This document shows positions 1 to 8,136 of a DNA stretch of 22,404 bases, piece after piece. Numbering within the stretch: position 1 is the first letter of the stretch; every line of letters starts with the position of its first letter. The position numbers were made by a program, and so were the translations under genes. The notes beneath the pieces were generated by a model. The model saw nothing but the letters and a program-made list of their open reading frames with translations, had not been told where the DNA came from and ran no database searches. Source of the stretch: Candidatus Thorarchaeota archaeon (GTDB lineage Archaea > Asgardarchaeota > Thorarchaeia > Thorarchaeales > Thorarchaeaceae); NCBI GenBank assembly GCA_030638785.1, contig DAOWDY010000192.1, positions 1-22,404 of the forward strand, given 5' to 3'.

Positions 1-1
1 A

Positions 2-166
2 CTTCACGAGTTTATGGTTAACAATCGCTGGTTTCGAATTGGGGCTGTCTTGAGGGATGGCCAAAAAAGACGGAGCTGGTTCTTTCGACGAACTAATGAG
101 AAGAAAGCTTGGGAAAACTTGGAGCAAGCTGCTGTCAAAGTCAGAGTAGTGTTGGAAGGCAAATAG
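2..166 (+). CDS. Roadblock/LC7-like protein, C-terminal fragment (5' end outside window)
   Basis: The reading frame is open from the window edge and ends at TAG 164-166, giving 54 visible residues. The fragment matches the C-terminus of the roadblock protein at 9703-10128: both have an EF-x-V-x-NRWFR-x-GA core, an aromatic/basic strand, and a final helix ending VR-x-VLEG. That paralogy is the evidence for the family, because the fragment alone would be too short to classify. Roadblock domains are small alpha/beta scaffolds that bind or regulate small GTPases; MglB is the GAP for MglA. A PAS kinase starts 56 bases downstream, the same order as at 9703-11260. The upstream part and start lie outside the window. 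Confidence 0.75.
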   Translation, partial: LHEFMVNNRWFRIGAVLRDGQKRRSWFFRRTNEKKAWENLEQAAVKVRVVLEGK

Positions 167-222
167 AATCCAATGAGAACCGAATACAGTTGTGACAAAC
201 ATGGATCTGGGGTGTAGGAAGA

Positions 223-1746
223 ATGAACAAAGACTGGGAGCTGAACCCACCAACACAGGAAAGGAACTATGAATTAGGTAGACCTGATTTAGGTTGTTAT
301 CCTCTCCAGTCTTCAGTTGAACCTCTTCCCGTTTGTCAAGTCTTACTTCGTGACAATCCTATTCGTGTTGTTTTTTCGAACAAGGAATTTTTTCATATTT
401 CTGGATGGAGTATAGAATCTCTAAATTCACAGATTTCTGAAAAAGGACTTTTCTTCATAAAATCGAATGGACTTGACTCTTTTAGAACATTGATTATGGA
501 TGCGTTGTTAAATCAAAATGACTCTCCAAGAACCCAAGGGGAGTTAGTATGGTCTGATGGCAATGATATACAAATCTCATTCACAGTTCGACCACTGAAA
601 TTCAAGGACGGATATGCTGCAATGGTTGCTATTTGGATGCATGCAGCTAATGAAAAAGGTAAGTCTAATGGATACAAAAATGAATCAGATGATTTTCTGA
701 ACGAAGTTATCGAAGCCCTACCTCATCCATTTCTTGTTATAGATGCTTTAGATCATACTGTAGTTATGGGGAACAAAGCTTCTGGTGTAAGCGCTGATGA
801 ATGGGTACGTAGATGCTATGAGCTTACACATAGAAGATCATCACCTTGTAGCGGGGTTTCCCATCCTTGTCCTTTTAATGAAGTGAAGGCTAGTAAAAAA
901 CCGTTTACTGTTGAACACATACACTATGATGCTGAAGGAAACCCGCGGTATATCGAGGTTCATGCGTATCCATTATTTGATTCAACAGGTGAAGTCGTTA
1001 AAATAATAGAATACAATATGGATATCACAGAACAACGATGGGCTGAGATTCGTCTCCAGACAGAATCAAAGAGGGCACGTCTTTATCTTGACATTCTAGC
1101 ACATGATATGGCAAATCAGCTTCAAATAATAGCAGGTACATTGGAACTCGTGCGTGAGGTTTTCCCCCTAGATGTCTTAGAGAATGTGGAACGACATTTC
1201 ACACAGGTCGAAGATGCTGTTCACAAAAGCAGGAATCTGATTAAAAAAGCTCGAGGTACTGAGCAACTAGCTTGGGTTCCCCTAGTTCAAAGAAATCTGT
1301 TTCGAGCACTCTTTGAATGTGTAGAATCCATTGCAGAAGAACACGAAGGCTATGTTCTTGAACTGGGGTTTGAATTTTCTGAGACCATAATTATAGCTGA
1401 TAGATTCTTGGAACTTCTTCTCACAAATATTATCGAGAACGCAATTATCCACAATGACAACTCAAGGAAGCATGTCTGGATAGAAGTGCAGAAAGCAAGT
1501 GATAGCTACATAGTATCAATTTCAGATAATGGACCTGGTATTGATGATGAAGCAAAGAATGCTTTATTCAATCCCGAAACTCGTCTAGGGGGACTCGGGT
1601 TACATTTTTCGAAAGATGTGGTAGAGAAATATGGGGGACGATTAGAGGTTCGTGATAGGGTAGAGGGCGACTCATCAAAGGGGGCAAAATTCGTAGTTTG
1701 GCTACCAAAAGCCGGGAGTGGTGAAAATGTCACAGATTTCAAATAA
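223..1746 (+). CDS. PAS-domain sensor histidine kinase (PAS, Cys/His-PAS, HisKA-like, HATPase)
   Basis: This is a soluble 507-residue sensor kinase with no membrane segment. Residues 35-140 look like a divergent PAS domain. Residues 158-270 form a second PAS carrying C198, H203, C209, H214, C216, H232, H234 and H247. The dimerisation helix has the phosphoacceptor H294 in LAHDMANQLQ. The ATPase domain shows an N-box (N406), a G1 box DNGPGI (435-440) and a G2 GGLGL (456-460), so it should autophosphorylate. The ATG is preceded by GGGGTG and AGGA. It follows a roadblock gene by 56 bases and overlaps the next regulator gene, which suggests one transcript. No receiver-domain partner is adjacent, so the phosphate acceptor is unknown. 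The Cys/His set could bind metal or an Fe-S cluster; that is inference. Confidence 0.88.
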   Translation: MNKDWELNPPTQERNYELGRPDLGCYPLQSSVEPLPVCQVLLRDNPIRVVFSNKEFFHISGWSIESLNSQISEKGLFFIKSNGLDSFRTLIMDALLNQNDSPRTQGELVWSDGNDIQISFTVRPLKFKDGYAAMVAIWMHAANEKGKSNGYKNESDDFLNEVIEALPHPFLVIDALDHTVVMGNKASGVSADEWVRRCYELTHRRSSPCSGVSHPCPFNEVKASKKPFTVEHIHYDAEGNPRYIEVHAYPLFDSTGEVVKIIEYNMDITEQRWAEIRLQTESKRARLYLDILAHDMANQLQIIAGTLELVREVFPLDVLENVERHFTQVEDAVHKSRNLIKKARGTEQLAWVPLVQRNLFRALFECVESIAEEHEGYVLELGFEFSETIIIADRFLELLLTNIIENAIIHNDNSRKHVWIEVQKASDSYIVSISDNGPGIDDEAKNALFNPETRLGGLGLHFSKDVVEKYGGRLEVRDRVEGDSSKGAKFVVWLPKAGSGENVTDFK

Positions 1747-2197
1747 CGAGAGGAATGAAATTCAGATATCGCGAGTTTTGCAAGTTGGTGCGCAATGGTT
1801 AGGATTACAACGAACAGCGGGGACAATAATGGCTGTTCTCTACAGGAAAGAATCATCTGAAGGGCTTTCCGTCAAGGAAATAAGTAATGCCACTAAATTG
1901 TCACCAAGTACAGTTTCCTCAGTTTCCTCCCATCTGGAATCTCTTGGAATTCTTATGAGGAGAACTAATGCTATTCAACAAAGACGTGGTCGGAGGAAAT
2001 CTGTCTTTGTAATGTGCGTAGGGATTCATGATATCCTTAAGATGGGAATAAAAAGAAAATTGGAGCAAATCAATAGAATATCACTGGCTATTGATCAGAC
2101 ACTAGATAGTTTGAAGCATAGCGATCCAGATGAATACGCTACAATCGCTCAGGCTGCTGATGAAATAAACCTGTTCTTATCGAACAGAAATTGGTAA
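1727..2197 (+). CDS. MarR/GbsR-like winged-helix transcriptional regulator
   Basis: The product is about 156 residues. It has a helix-turn-helix near residues 43-75 (GLSVKEISNATKLSPSTVSS), a wing with the basic RGRR segment, and a C-terminal helical region likely to dimerise. This fits archaeal MarR/GbsR/TrmB-like repressors. I chose ATG 1727 because GGGAG at 1714-1718 lies 8 bases upstream; in-frame GTG codons at 1718 and 1721 are too close. The start lies inside the kinase gene, so the two overlap by 20 bases and are probably translationally coupled. It has no receiver domain, so any control by the kinase is not classical phosphotransfer to this protein. It is paralogous to the regulator at 6862-7395; both share WLGL near the N-terminus and the RGRR wing. 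Confidence 0.83.
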   Translation: MSQISNNERNEIQISRVLQVGAQWLGLQRTAGTIMAVLYRKESSEGLSVKEISNATKLSPSTVSSVSSHLESLGILMRRTNAIQQRRGRRKSVFVMCVGIHDILKMGIKRKLEQINRISLAIDQTLDSLKHSDPDEYATIAQAADEINLFLSNRNW

Positions 2198-2241
2198 TGT
2201 TTGGTGAAGGTTTCAAGCATTTGTTGAACACGTCCACCCTC

Positions 2242-2255
2242 TTTCGGATATTACC
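2242..2255 (+). promoter_or_regulatory. Conserved 14-base motif TTTCGGATATTACC, copy 1
   Basis: This 14-mer recurs exactly at 6758-6771, and related sequences occur near 7412 and 7442. Here it sits in the short gap between two convergent genes, just after the first MarR/GbsR-like regulator gene. There is no TATA box nearby, which argues against a simple promoter role at this copy. It may be a binding site of the regulators or a conserved 3' signal. The repetition is seen; the role is not known. Confidence 0.35.
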
Positions 2256-2269
2256 TCTATGTCTTGATT

Positions 2270-2704
2270 TTATTTATTTGAAATTCCTGACTGTTTTTGT
2301 TTTAGCTCGAAAGTAATCAAGTAGAGCATTGCGCCTAGATAAGCCGCACCAATCCGAGAGGTTCTAAACTCTTCATCCAGAGCATCAACAACTCCTGACA
2401 TGCTATATGAAACTGCAGCCTCACAGGCGATATACTTGGATACCAACGGGAGGTCCAATGAGTATTGATACAATTCAAGGTCATCTAGAAGTCGGATACA
2501 AATTTCAAAAAAGAGGGCTTCAGCGAACTCGTGAAGATCTTCTCCGAACTGTTCGTGTTTTAATTCAATTTCATGAATGAGTGATTGAAATAATGGACGA
2601 AGAATCTCCGCGATATCAAAAGGATTGATGCTTAAATCACCCACGAAATACAACTTGATTTCGCTCATCGCTGTTTGATATTGCGATTCATGACCCAATG
2701 TCAT
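2270..2704 (-). CDS. Hypothetical protein, 144 aa, coupled to upstream unknown gene
   Basis: I do not recognise this acidic protein. It has an N-terminal strand-like segment (EIKLYFVGDLSINP) followed by a mostly helical body. A hydrophobic helix near residues 118-133 (RIGAAYLGAMLYLITF) is too polar at its edges to call a membrane span with confidence. The ATG at 2704 overlaps the TGA of the upstream gene in an ATGA arrangement, so the two are probably translated together. GGAGG lies only two bases before this ATG, which is unusually close; M13 is a possible alternative start but lacks a clear ribosome binding site. The pair lies on the opposite strand to the signalling genes on both sides. 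Confidence 0.6.
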   Translation of the reverse strand: MTLGHESQYQTAMSEIKLYFVGDLSINPFDIAEILRPLFQSLIHEIELKHEQFGEDLHEFAEALFFEICIRLLDDLELYQYSLDLPLVSKYIACEAAVSYSMSGVVDALDEEFRTSRIGAAYLGAMLYLITFELKQKQSGISNK

Positions 2705-3843
2705 AACCTCCTATTCTGGAATACCTGTTCGAGCAGGAGATTTTTTGTTGGTCGTTGGCCTAGTTTTTGACGCAGAAAATTAAGTGTATCAATCACCGAC
2801 TTCTCAATATCAACTTCCATATGCCGTCCAACCAATCTTGCGAATGCCAATTTCCTTAATTCCAATTCAATAGTGGCATCTTTTGGACACTCAATACCTG
2901 ACAGTGATGTTAGATCAATAATTGAATCGAGAGATTTGTACCTTACATCAATGACGGTGCCATTCGGAAATCGCCTGTTTCTAAGATAAAGGCGACATCT
3001 TGGTTCTATTCCATTTGTTTCAATGTCATGAAGTAGTGTCATTAGCTGTCCCGTAACAATCGCACCTGACACATATGCAGTCTTTAAGGAATCGGGTGAG
3101 AACGAATCGGATAATTTTGAAGCTAACTTGATCTCGTGAGAAAATGCAGTATGTTCCATTGATTGTTGGTTTTGGATAGAGTCATTGTCTTCTACGTCAT
3201 TATCAGAACCAACTGAGATTCCCGTTGAGAACTTGCCCGTGGTTGACATGGAAATCTCAACATCAGTGAGCATGCCATCTTCATCGATTGCCATAGCTCG
3301 AGTCCCATCAAAAGAGCGAATGGATTCAGGTCTAAAACTGCTTAATGTCATATCGAAAATTCTGTTCTGTGAAACTTCAATTACAATACCGTCGACAGAG
3401 CAATTATGTTTGGAACAGTAGAAGAGTCCTGGAAGAAATGCGTAGAGTGATGAAACATCAGGATCATCTAGGCTAAATAGAATTGGTGTTTCGTCTTGAT
3501 GAACTACAGGATTTGGACCAACCATTGGGAATCGTCTTCTATCATCTTCCTGTTCTTGTGATGGGAGTTCATCTGCGACGATGGACACCCCCTGCAACAC
3601 CTCAGTATTTTCGGATTTGATGAATGGGTCCTCGATTTCTGAATCGATAACAGATATTTCGTCTGCCCTGATATCTGGAGGGTCACCAACAAAGTGTTGA
3701 TCGAAGTCGAATGGAATTGGCATGGAGAAACCAATTCCTTGGAAATATGCAAGGTCTGCAAGTCCAATGAGCCATTCATCCTCAGGAAGAACTGTAAATT
3801 GCACTTCGACCAACATTGTCGTGCTTTCTTCAGGGATATACAA
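2701..3843 (-). CDS. Hypothetical acidic protein, 380 aa
   Basis: No family was recognised. The start is TTG at 3843, chosen because GGAGGTGA on the minus strand (3851-3858) lies at normal spacing. A GTG at 3854 opens another frame but overlaps the ribosome binding site and gives only a 116-residue shadow. The N-terminus (about 9-60) is hydrophobic/aromatic. A long acidic region (60-125) follows. A central segment contains SLYAFLPGLFYCSKHNCSVD with two cysteines and a histidine. After another polar stretch (205-235), the C-terminal 140 residues look alpha/beta. There is no signal peptide or clear membrane span. It overlaps the next gene by 4 bases, so the two probably work together. Its position between two kinase/regulator pairs makes a signalling role possible but unproven. 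Confidence 0.6.
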   Translation of the reverse strand: MYIPEESTTMLVEVQFTVLPEDEWLIGLADLAYFQGIGFSMPIPFDFDQHFVGDPPDIRADEISVIDSEIEDPFIKSENTEVLQGVSIVADELPSQEQEDDRRRFPMVGPNPVVHQDETPILFSLDDPDVSSLYAFLPGLFYCSKHNCSVDGIVIEVSQNRIFDMTLSSFRPESIRSFDGTRAMAIDEDGMLTDVEISMSTTGKFSTGISVGSDNDVEDNDSIQNQQSMEHTAFSHEIKLASKLSDSFSPDSLKTAYVSGAIVTGQLMTLLHDIETNGIEPRCRLYLRNRRFPNGTVIDVRYKSLDSIIDLTSLSGIECPKDATIELELRKLAFARLVGRHMEVDIEKSVIDTLNFLRQKLGQRPTKNLLLEQVFQNRRL

Positions 3844-4175
3844 ATGGCATTCACCTCCAGAAATTTACTATAATTGTCTAATTGCCATTAAAATAGATTT
3901 CAGGTAGTTCAGTAATAACAACATCTGTGAGGGATAGGTGGATATCTCTTTTACATTACTCAGATATACTGACTAGTGGATAGAATTTCCTTATGGGTGT
4001 CCTCTCTTGATTTTATTTCGACTTGAATTGAGTAAGATGAGGAGATGAATATAGCCGCGATAAATTCGTTAATTCGATCTCTTCTGCACCAATTGATTAG
4101 TTGTTGTCGTTTAATTGTCCCAAATTGATTTATTATCAGTGAAGGATTTGGTTGTTGTTGAATAGGGTGAGTCTG
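3844..4175. promoter_or_regulatory. Divergent intergenic region between unknown gene pair and large kinase
   Basis: This 332-base AT-rich stretch separates two outward-reading genes, so promoters for both should lie here. On the minus strand a TATA-like TATTTTAATGG (about 3886-3896 on the plus strand, complement) is at a workable distance from the TTG at 3843. On the plus strand TTTATTATC around 4129-4137 could serve the TTG at 4176. Neither is a strong match. I see no convincing gene, large inverted repeat or RNA here. Confidence 0.4.
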
Positions 4176-6731
4176 TTGAGTTTAGAAATCAAGCTTCTCA
4201 TTGTTGATGATGACAGAGACTTACTATTGCTAGTTGAGAAGCATCTAGTGAGGAGACATCCTGAGCTTCATATTGTTGCTGTTGAATCAGCTCAAGATGC
4301 TCTTCAGTTAATTGAAGAAACTGTTTTTGACGCCATTGTGTGCGATTACTATCTTGGGCCAAACGAGATGAATGGCCTTGAACTCTTGGAATGGCTGAGG
4401 GGATCAGGCAACATAGCCCCCTTCGTGATGTTCACTGGTCAAGGAAGGGAAGAAGTAGCAATTCGAGCCCTCAACTTGGGTGCTGACTTCTACTTGAAGA
4501 AGGGTGAGATGGATTTCCAAGATCTCTTTACAGAACTGATTCATCATATCAAAAGGGCCGTATCAACAAGACGAGTTGAAGAGGCTCTTAGACGAAGTGA
4601 AACGAGATTCCGCGCAATTTTCCAGAAAGCTCCAATTGGGGTCGCTCAAGTGGAACCAGATGGAATGATTGCAGACGCCAACCAATCCCTAATTGATATG
4701 CTTGGATACTCGAAAGACGAACTCAAAGCGATGAATCTATCATCGATGATGGTGTCTCCTAAAGATGGAGAAAATGACGGTTCTGTAACAGAAATGATTG
4801 GAGGGACACTAGAAACATCAAGAATGGAACGATGCTTCTTAGCAAAGAATGGAGATGAAGTTTGTGCACATGTTAGTGTCTCTTTAGTGAAAGGGCCTGA
4901 TGGACTTATTCAATTTGCCATTTTTATGATTGAAGATGTGAGACAACAAATAGCAAGCGAAGAAGCCTTGAAAAGAGCAGAAAGTGAACTTATCGCGAGC
5001 GAGCAACAATATCGACATACTTTGGACTCGTTAGGTGATAGAATTCATGTTGTCGACAAGGACCTTTGTATACAACTTCTCAATCCATCTCTTGAGAAGT
5101 GGATTGAAGAGCTTGGAATGGATACAAAAATAATAGGAAAGAACCTTTTCGATGTTTTTCCATTCCTATCTGGAAAGGTTGAAAACGAATACAACCAAGT
5201 CTTTGAGTCCGGTGAAACACTAACGACTACTGAGTCCAATCTTATCGATGGCAATCTCATAATAACCGAAACGCAAAAAGTTCCGATTATTTCTGAGGAC
5301 GATACAATTCAAGTAGTGACAATTATACGAGATATCACTGAATCAACAAATATCGAAAAAGACTTGAGATTCACACAGTTCGCTATAGATCGTACATCAG
5401 ATGCTGCATTCTGGATGGGGGAGGATGCAAAGTTCATCTACGTAAATGAAGCTACTTGTCGTTCATTAGGATATACACGCGAAGAACTGCTTACTATGAC
5501 TGTGCATGATATCGACCCTCTATTCACTAGAGAGATATGGCCTGAGCACTGGATAGAACTTAAGGAGAAAAAATCATTCATAATTGAGTCACAACATCGA
5601 TCTAAGGATGGAAAGATCATCCCAGTTGAGCTCCGTCTTAACTTTGTTGAGTTTGGAGGAAAAGAGTATAACTGTGCATTTGCGACTGACCTTACAGAAA
5701 GACGGATTGCTGAAGAGCGAGTTGAGGAACATCGTGGATTTCTTGAAAGAGTTATTGAATCACTGACACATCCATTCTACGTTATAGACGCCAGTAATTA
5801 TTCAATAATGCTAGCAAACAAAGCAGCTAGATTGGGACCCATATCAAACGCTGCGACATGTTATTCATTGACTCATGGAGACGTCAAACCCTGCGAAGGA
5901 GTTGACCACACATGTCCGTTGGAAGAGGTGATTGAAACAAAGAAGCCAACAATCGTTGAACATACACATTACGATGTGAATGGAATTCCTCGAACGTTTA
6001 TGGTTCATGGTTTTCCAATATTCGATGACCAGGGCGAAGTAGTTCAGATGATTGAGTATAACCTTGATGTTACCGAACAGAGGGATGCGGTAGAACAATT
6101 AAGGGCACAGAAAGAGGAACTTAGTCGTTTTGCCCACCAAATGAGTCATGATTTTAGTAATTACCTCTTGAAAATTGATGGTGCGACAACAGAGTTAGCA
6201 ATGGATTTTGATAAAATTGATACCCATCAGGTACATCAACTTATCCGGGAAATGAGAGAACTCCTCAAACACTCTGTATCATTAGCTGACGCTGGCCTTG
6301 TTATCGAGAAGAAGGAAGTTGTAGACCTTGGCCAACTATTGTCGATACTTGCTAAGAGTCATATTCCTGATACCATTGAGGTCCAACAGGACTCTCTCCC
6401 ACTGATTCGTGCTGATAAGACCAAGCTCATGCAGGTCTTTCAGAATCTTTTTGATAATGCTGTGAAACATGGAAATCCCTCCAAAGTTGAAATCAGATAC
6501 AAGGATATTGATGACCACGTAATGATTATTGTTCATAATAATGGACTGCCTTTTCCGGAAGATGTTCGTTCAAGAATTAACAGTGGTAGAGTTATAATAG
6601 ATCAAGAATCTAGGGGATTCGGCCTTGATATCGTCAGACGAATCGTGGGTGCACATGGTTGGTCAATTGAACTACTTGAAGGACCACTAACTGCTCTAGC
6701 CATCACTATTCCAAGTTCGGAAATCGCTTAG
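4176..6731 (+). CDS. Hybrid signalling protein: receiver, four PAS domains, histidine kinase
   Basis: I chose TTG 4176 because GGTGA (4165-4169) lies just upstream and the protein then begins MSLEIKLLIVDDD, a typical receiver start; TTG 4152 would only add eight residues. Numbering from 4176, residues 3-125 are a receiver domain with acidic DDD (about 11-13), phosphoacceptor D57, T87 and K108-109. PAS domains follow at about 142-260, 277-395, 400-512 and 520-640. The last is the Cys/His type, with C562, H567, C573, H578, C580, H596, H598 and H611. The dimerisation helix has H658 in MSHDF, and the ATPase has an N-box N761 and G2 GFGL (814-817). The G1 box reads HNNGLP, with Asn in place of the usual nucleotide-binding Asp, so ATP binding or kinase activity may be weak. 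An N-terminal receiver means it can be phosphorylated by another kinase. No membrane span. Confidence 0.87.
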   Translation: MSLEIKLLIVDDDRDLLLLVEKHLVRRHPELHIVAVESAQDALQLIEETVFDAIVCDYYLGPNEMNGLELLEWLRGSGNIAPFVMFTGQGREEVAIRALNLGADFYLKKGEMDFQDLFTELIHHIKRAVSTRRVEEALRRSETRFRAIFQKAPIGVAQVEPDGMIADANQSLIDMLGYSKDELKAMNLSSMMVSPKDGENDGSVTEMIGGTLETSRMERCFLAKNGDEVCAHVSVSLVKGPDGLIQFAIFMIEDVRQQIASEEALKRAESELIASEQQYRHTLDSLGDRIHVVDKDLCIQLLNPSLEKWIEELGMDTKIIGKNLFDVFPFLSGKVENEYNQVFESGETLTTTESNLIDGNLIITETQKVPIISEDDTIQVVTIIRDITESTNIEKDLRFTQFAIDRTSDAAFWMGEDAKFIYVNEATCRSLGYTREELLTMTVHDIDPLFTREIWPEHWIELKEKKSFIIESQHRSKDGKIIPVELRLNFVEFGGKEYNCAFATDLTERRIAEERVEEHRGFLERVIESLTHPFYVIDASNYSIMLANKAARLGPISNAATCYSLTHGDVKPCEGVDHTCPLEEVIETKKPTIVEHTHYDVNGIPRTFMVHGFPIFDDQGEVVQMIEYNLDVTEQRDAVEQLRAQKEELSRFAHQMSHDFSNYLLKIDGATTELAMDFDKIDTHQVHQLIREMRELLKHSVSLADAGLVIEKKEVVDLGQLLSILAKSHIPDTIEVQQDSLPLIRADKTKLMQVFQNLFDNAVKHGNPSKVEIRYKDIDDHVMIIVHNNGLPFPEDVRSRINSGRVIIDQESRGFGLDIVRRIVGAHGWSIELLEGPLTALAITIPSSEIA

Positions 6732-6757
6732 GAATACCTGTCCCTGTTTACTCATTA

Positions 6758-6785
6758 TTTCGGATATTACCGCAATATATAAATA
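6758..6785 (+). promoter_or_regulatory. Motif TTTCGGATATTACC (copy 2) followed by TATA box
   Basis: The repeated 14-mer (6758-6771) is followed four bases later by TATATAAATA (6776-6785), a good archaeal TATA box. Transcription would begin near 6808, about 50 bases before the second MarR/GbsR-like regulator gene. A protein bound at the 14-mer would touch the BRE side of the TATA box, so it could activate or block TBP/TFB. This supports autoregulation, but only as inference. Confidence 0.5.
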
Positions 6786-6861
6786 AATAGAAATCTAGAG
6801 TTAATGCAGAGAAGGTTAGTTCTGTCTGAACTGCCTTCGATATTCTTAGATTGTGGAAACT

Positions 6862-7395
6862 ATGGTCAACCGGGATTCACCCACCTACGATGAGATGCTT
6901 AGAGCATATAGGAATAATATCCGTTGGCTGGGTCTCTCAGATTCTGCCCGCAACGTAATGGCTTATCTGCTCACTGAGAGCCAGTGGACTGGAGAGCCGC
7001 ATTCACCAGAAGATATTGGAAATGCGACCGGACTTGCTCGCAGCAGCATAAGCGCAATCATGTCTCAGCTTATTGGGTTGGGCCTTGTTGAAAGTAAAGT
7101 AGATACCAGTGATGAAGTTCGAGGACGACGTAGAACATTGCACACTGTAAACAGAGGGCTCTCAGGCCTGGTCTTATTTGGTCTACGCAGACTTGTAGTT
7201 CAACTCCAAGATATTGTAGGTGAACTAAAAGCTACCAAGAATTCTGCTTTAGATGGTTCAGATGCTCTAAGAATTCTGGACAATTCAATTGAAGAGGCAG
7301 AACGTTTCCTGCGAATCCTCTCCGGATGTTCAGATCAGGTTCTATCGGAAGCATCAATGCATGATTCCATGTCAACTGACCAAAAGAAGAAGTAA
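6862..7395 (+). CDS. MarR/GbsR-like winged-helix transcriptional regulator
   Basis: The product is about 177 residues from ATG 6862; an in-frame GTG at 6853 is an alternative and neither has a strong ribosome binding site. A helix-turn-helix lies at about residues 45-75 (EDIGNATGLARSSISAIMSQ), followed by a wing with the basic RGRR segment and a C-terminal helical region with a coiled-coil look. It is paralogous to the regulator at 1727-2197: both have WLGL before the DNA-binding domain and the same wing. It follows the large kinase gene by about 120 bases but has its own TATA box. The role is probably a local repressor or activator. The C-terminal tail is Ser/Asp/Lys rich and probably disordered. 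Confidence 0.82.
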   Translation: MVNRDSPTYDEMLRAYRNNIRWLGLSDSARNVMAYLLTESQWTGEPHSPEDIGNATGLARSSISAIMSQLIGLGLVESKVDTSDEVRGRRRTLHTVNRGLSGLVLFGLRRLVVQLQDIVGELKATKNSALDGSDALRILDNSIEEAERFLRILSGCSDQVLSEASMHDSMSTDQKKK

Positions 7396-7411
7396 TCACT
7401 CATTCACCATA

Positions 7412-7470
7412 AATATCCGGAAATTACAGTTAATTCAGTTATTTCGGACATAGCAGAAATAATTATATAC
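7412..7470 (+). promoter_or_regulatory. Promoter of the two-CW/roadblock/GTPase operon with motif copies
   Basis: TTATATAC (7463-7470) is a TATA box, placing transcription start near 7492. Two relatives of the 14-mer lie upstream: AATATCCGGAAA (7412-7423), an inverted copy with one extra G, and TTATTTCGGACAT (7439-7451). The second shares its first ten bases with 6755-6764. The predicted start site rules out TTG 7485 as a translation start and supports GTG 7560. A local MarR/GbsR-like regulator could act here. Confidence 0.5.
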
Positions 7471-7559
7471 TAATTTTCATACCATTGTGTATAGACAGAA
7501 ACTTTGTGTATCTGTCAAGCGTAAGTAAACCCGGTATCAAATACAGGGGTGTTGAAAAA

Positions 7560-8123
7560 GTGAGTAAGCAAAATTGTTGGCAAATGAAGAACTGTGGACG
7601 GGAGCCTGGCGGAGCTAAAGCTGTCGAACTCGGTATTTGTATTGCAGCGTCAGAAACAAGTGTTAACGGACAAAATAGCGGTGAAAACGGCGGTAGAGTC
7701 TGTTGGGCTGTTGCTGGCACACTATGTGGTGGAGATGTTCAAGGTGAATTTGCTGCAAAGATGGATAATTGCATTTTATGCGAAGTCTATCATACCATAT
7801 CCAAAGAGGAAGATAACTTTGTGATGTATCCTGACTCAATGGGAAGGGCAAATTGCTGGGAATTCATGCAATGCGGACGTGAAGCAGGTGGTAAAAAAGC
7901 TGATGAACTAGGAGTTTGTCCAGCTTCAACAGAAACCGCCTTGAACAAGTTGAATACTGGCACTAACGGTGGACGTGTGTGCTGGGCTATTGCTGGGACC
8001 CTCTGTGGTGGAGCGGTTCAAGCCGAATTCGCTTCAAAGTTCGCAAATTGTGTAACCTGTGCTTTTTACGGGAAAGTCCTCAATGAGGAGGCAAATTTCG
8101 TTATGCATCCAAGTGAAGCATGA
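7560..8123 (+). CDS. Tandem two-CW domain cysteine-rich protein
   Basis: The protein has 187 residues from GTG 7560, with AGGGGTG 8 bases upstream. It is built from two copies of a domain with the pattern NCW...CG-REPGG...GxC...GGRVCWAxAGTLCGG...NCxxC. Copy 1 has cysteines 6, 12, 27, 48, 56, 71 and 74. Copy 2 has 99, 105, 120, 141, 149, 164 and 167, an exact 93-residue offset at all seven. This fits the family known as two-CW domain proteins, whose function is to my knowledge not established. Fourteen conserved cysteines in a cytoplasmic protein suggest metal or Fe-S binding. No signal peptide is visible. It is the first gene of a likely operon with roadblock proteins, a GTPase and a PAS kinase, so it may sense or modulate that system. 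Confidence 0.8.
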   Translation: MSKQNCWQMKNCGREPGGAKAVELGICIAASETSVNGQNSGENGGRVCWAVAGTLCGGDVQGEFAAKMDNCILCEVYHTISKEEDNFVMYPDSMGRANCWEFMQCGREAGGKKADELGVCPASTETALNKLNTGTNGGRVCWAIAGTLCGGAVQAEFASKFANCVTCAFYGKVLNEEANFVMHPSEA

Positions 8124-8136
8124 TTGGTGATGAAAA

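Noticed and set aside
3504..3854. 116-codon minus-strand frame from GTG 3854
   Set aside because: It overlaps the ribosome binding site of the 380-aa gene and reads as low-quality protein in another frame.
4045..4128. 27-codon plus-strand frame beginning ATGAATATAGCC
   Set aside because: GGAG touches its ATG with no spacing, the product is very short, and nothing supports translation.
7485..7559. TTG 7485 as start of the two-CW protein
   Set aside because: It lies at or before the predicted transcription start and lacks a ribosome binding site; the added residues do not belong to the domain.
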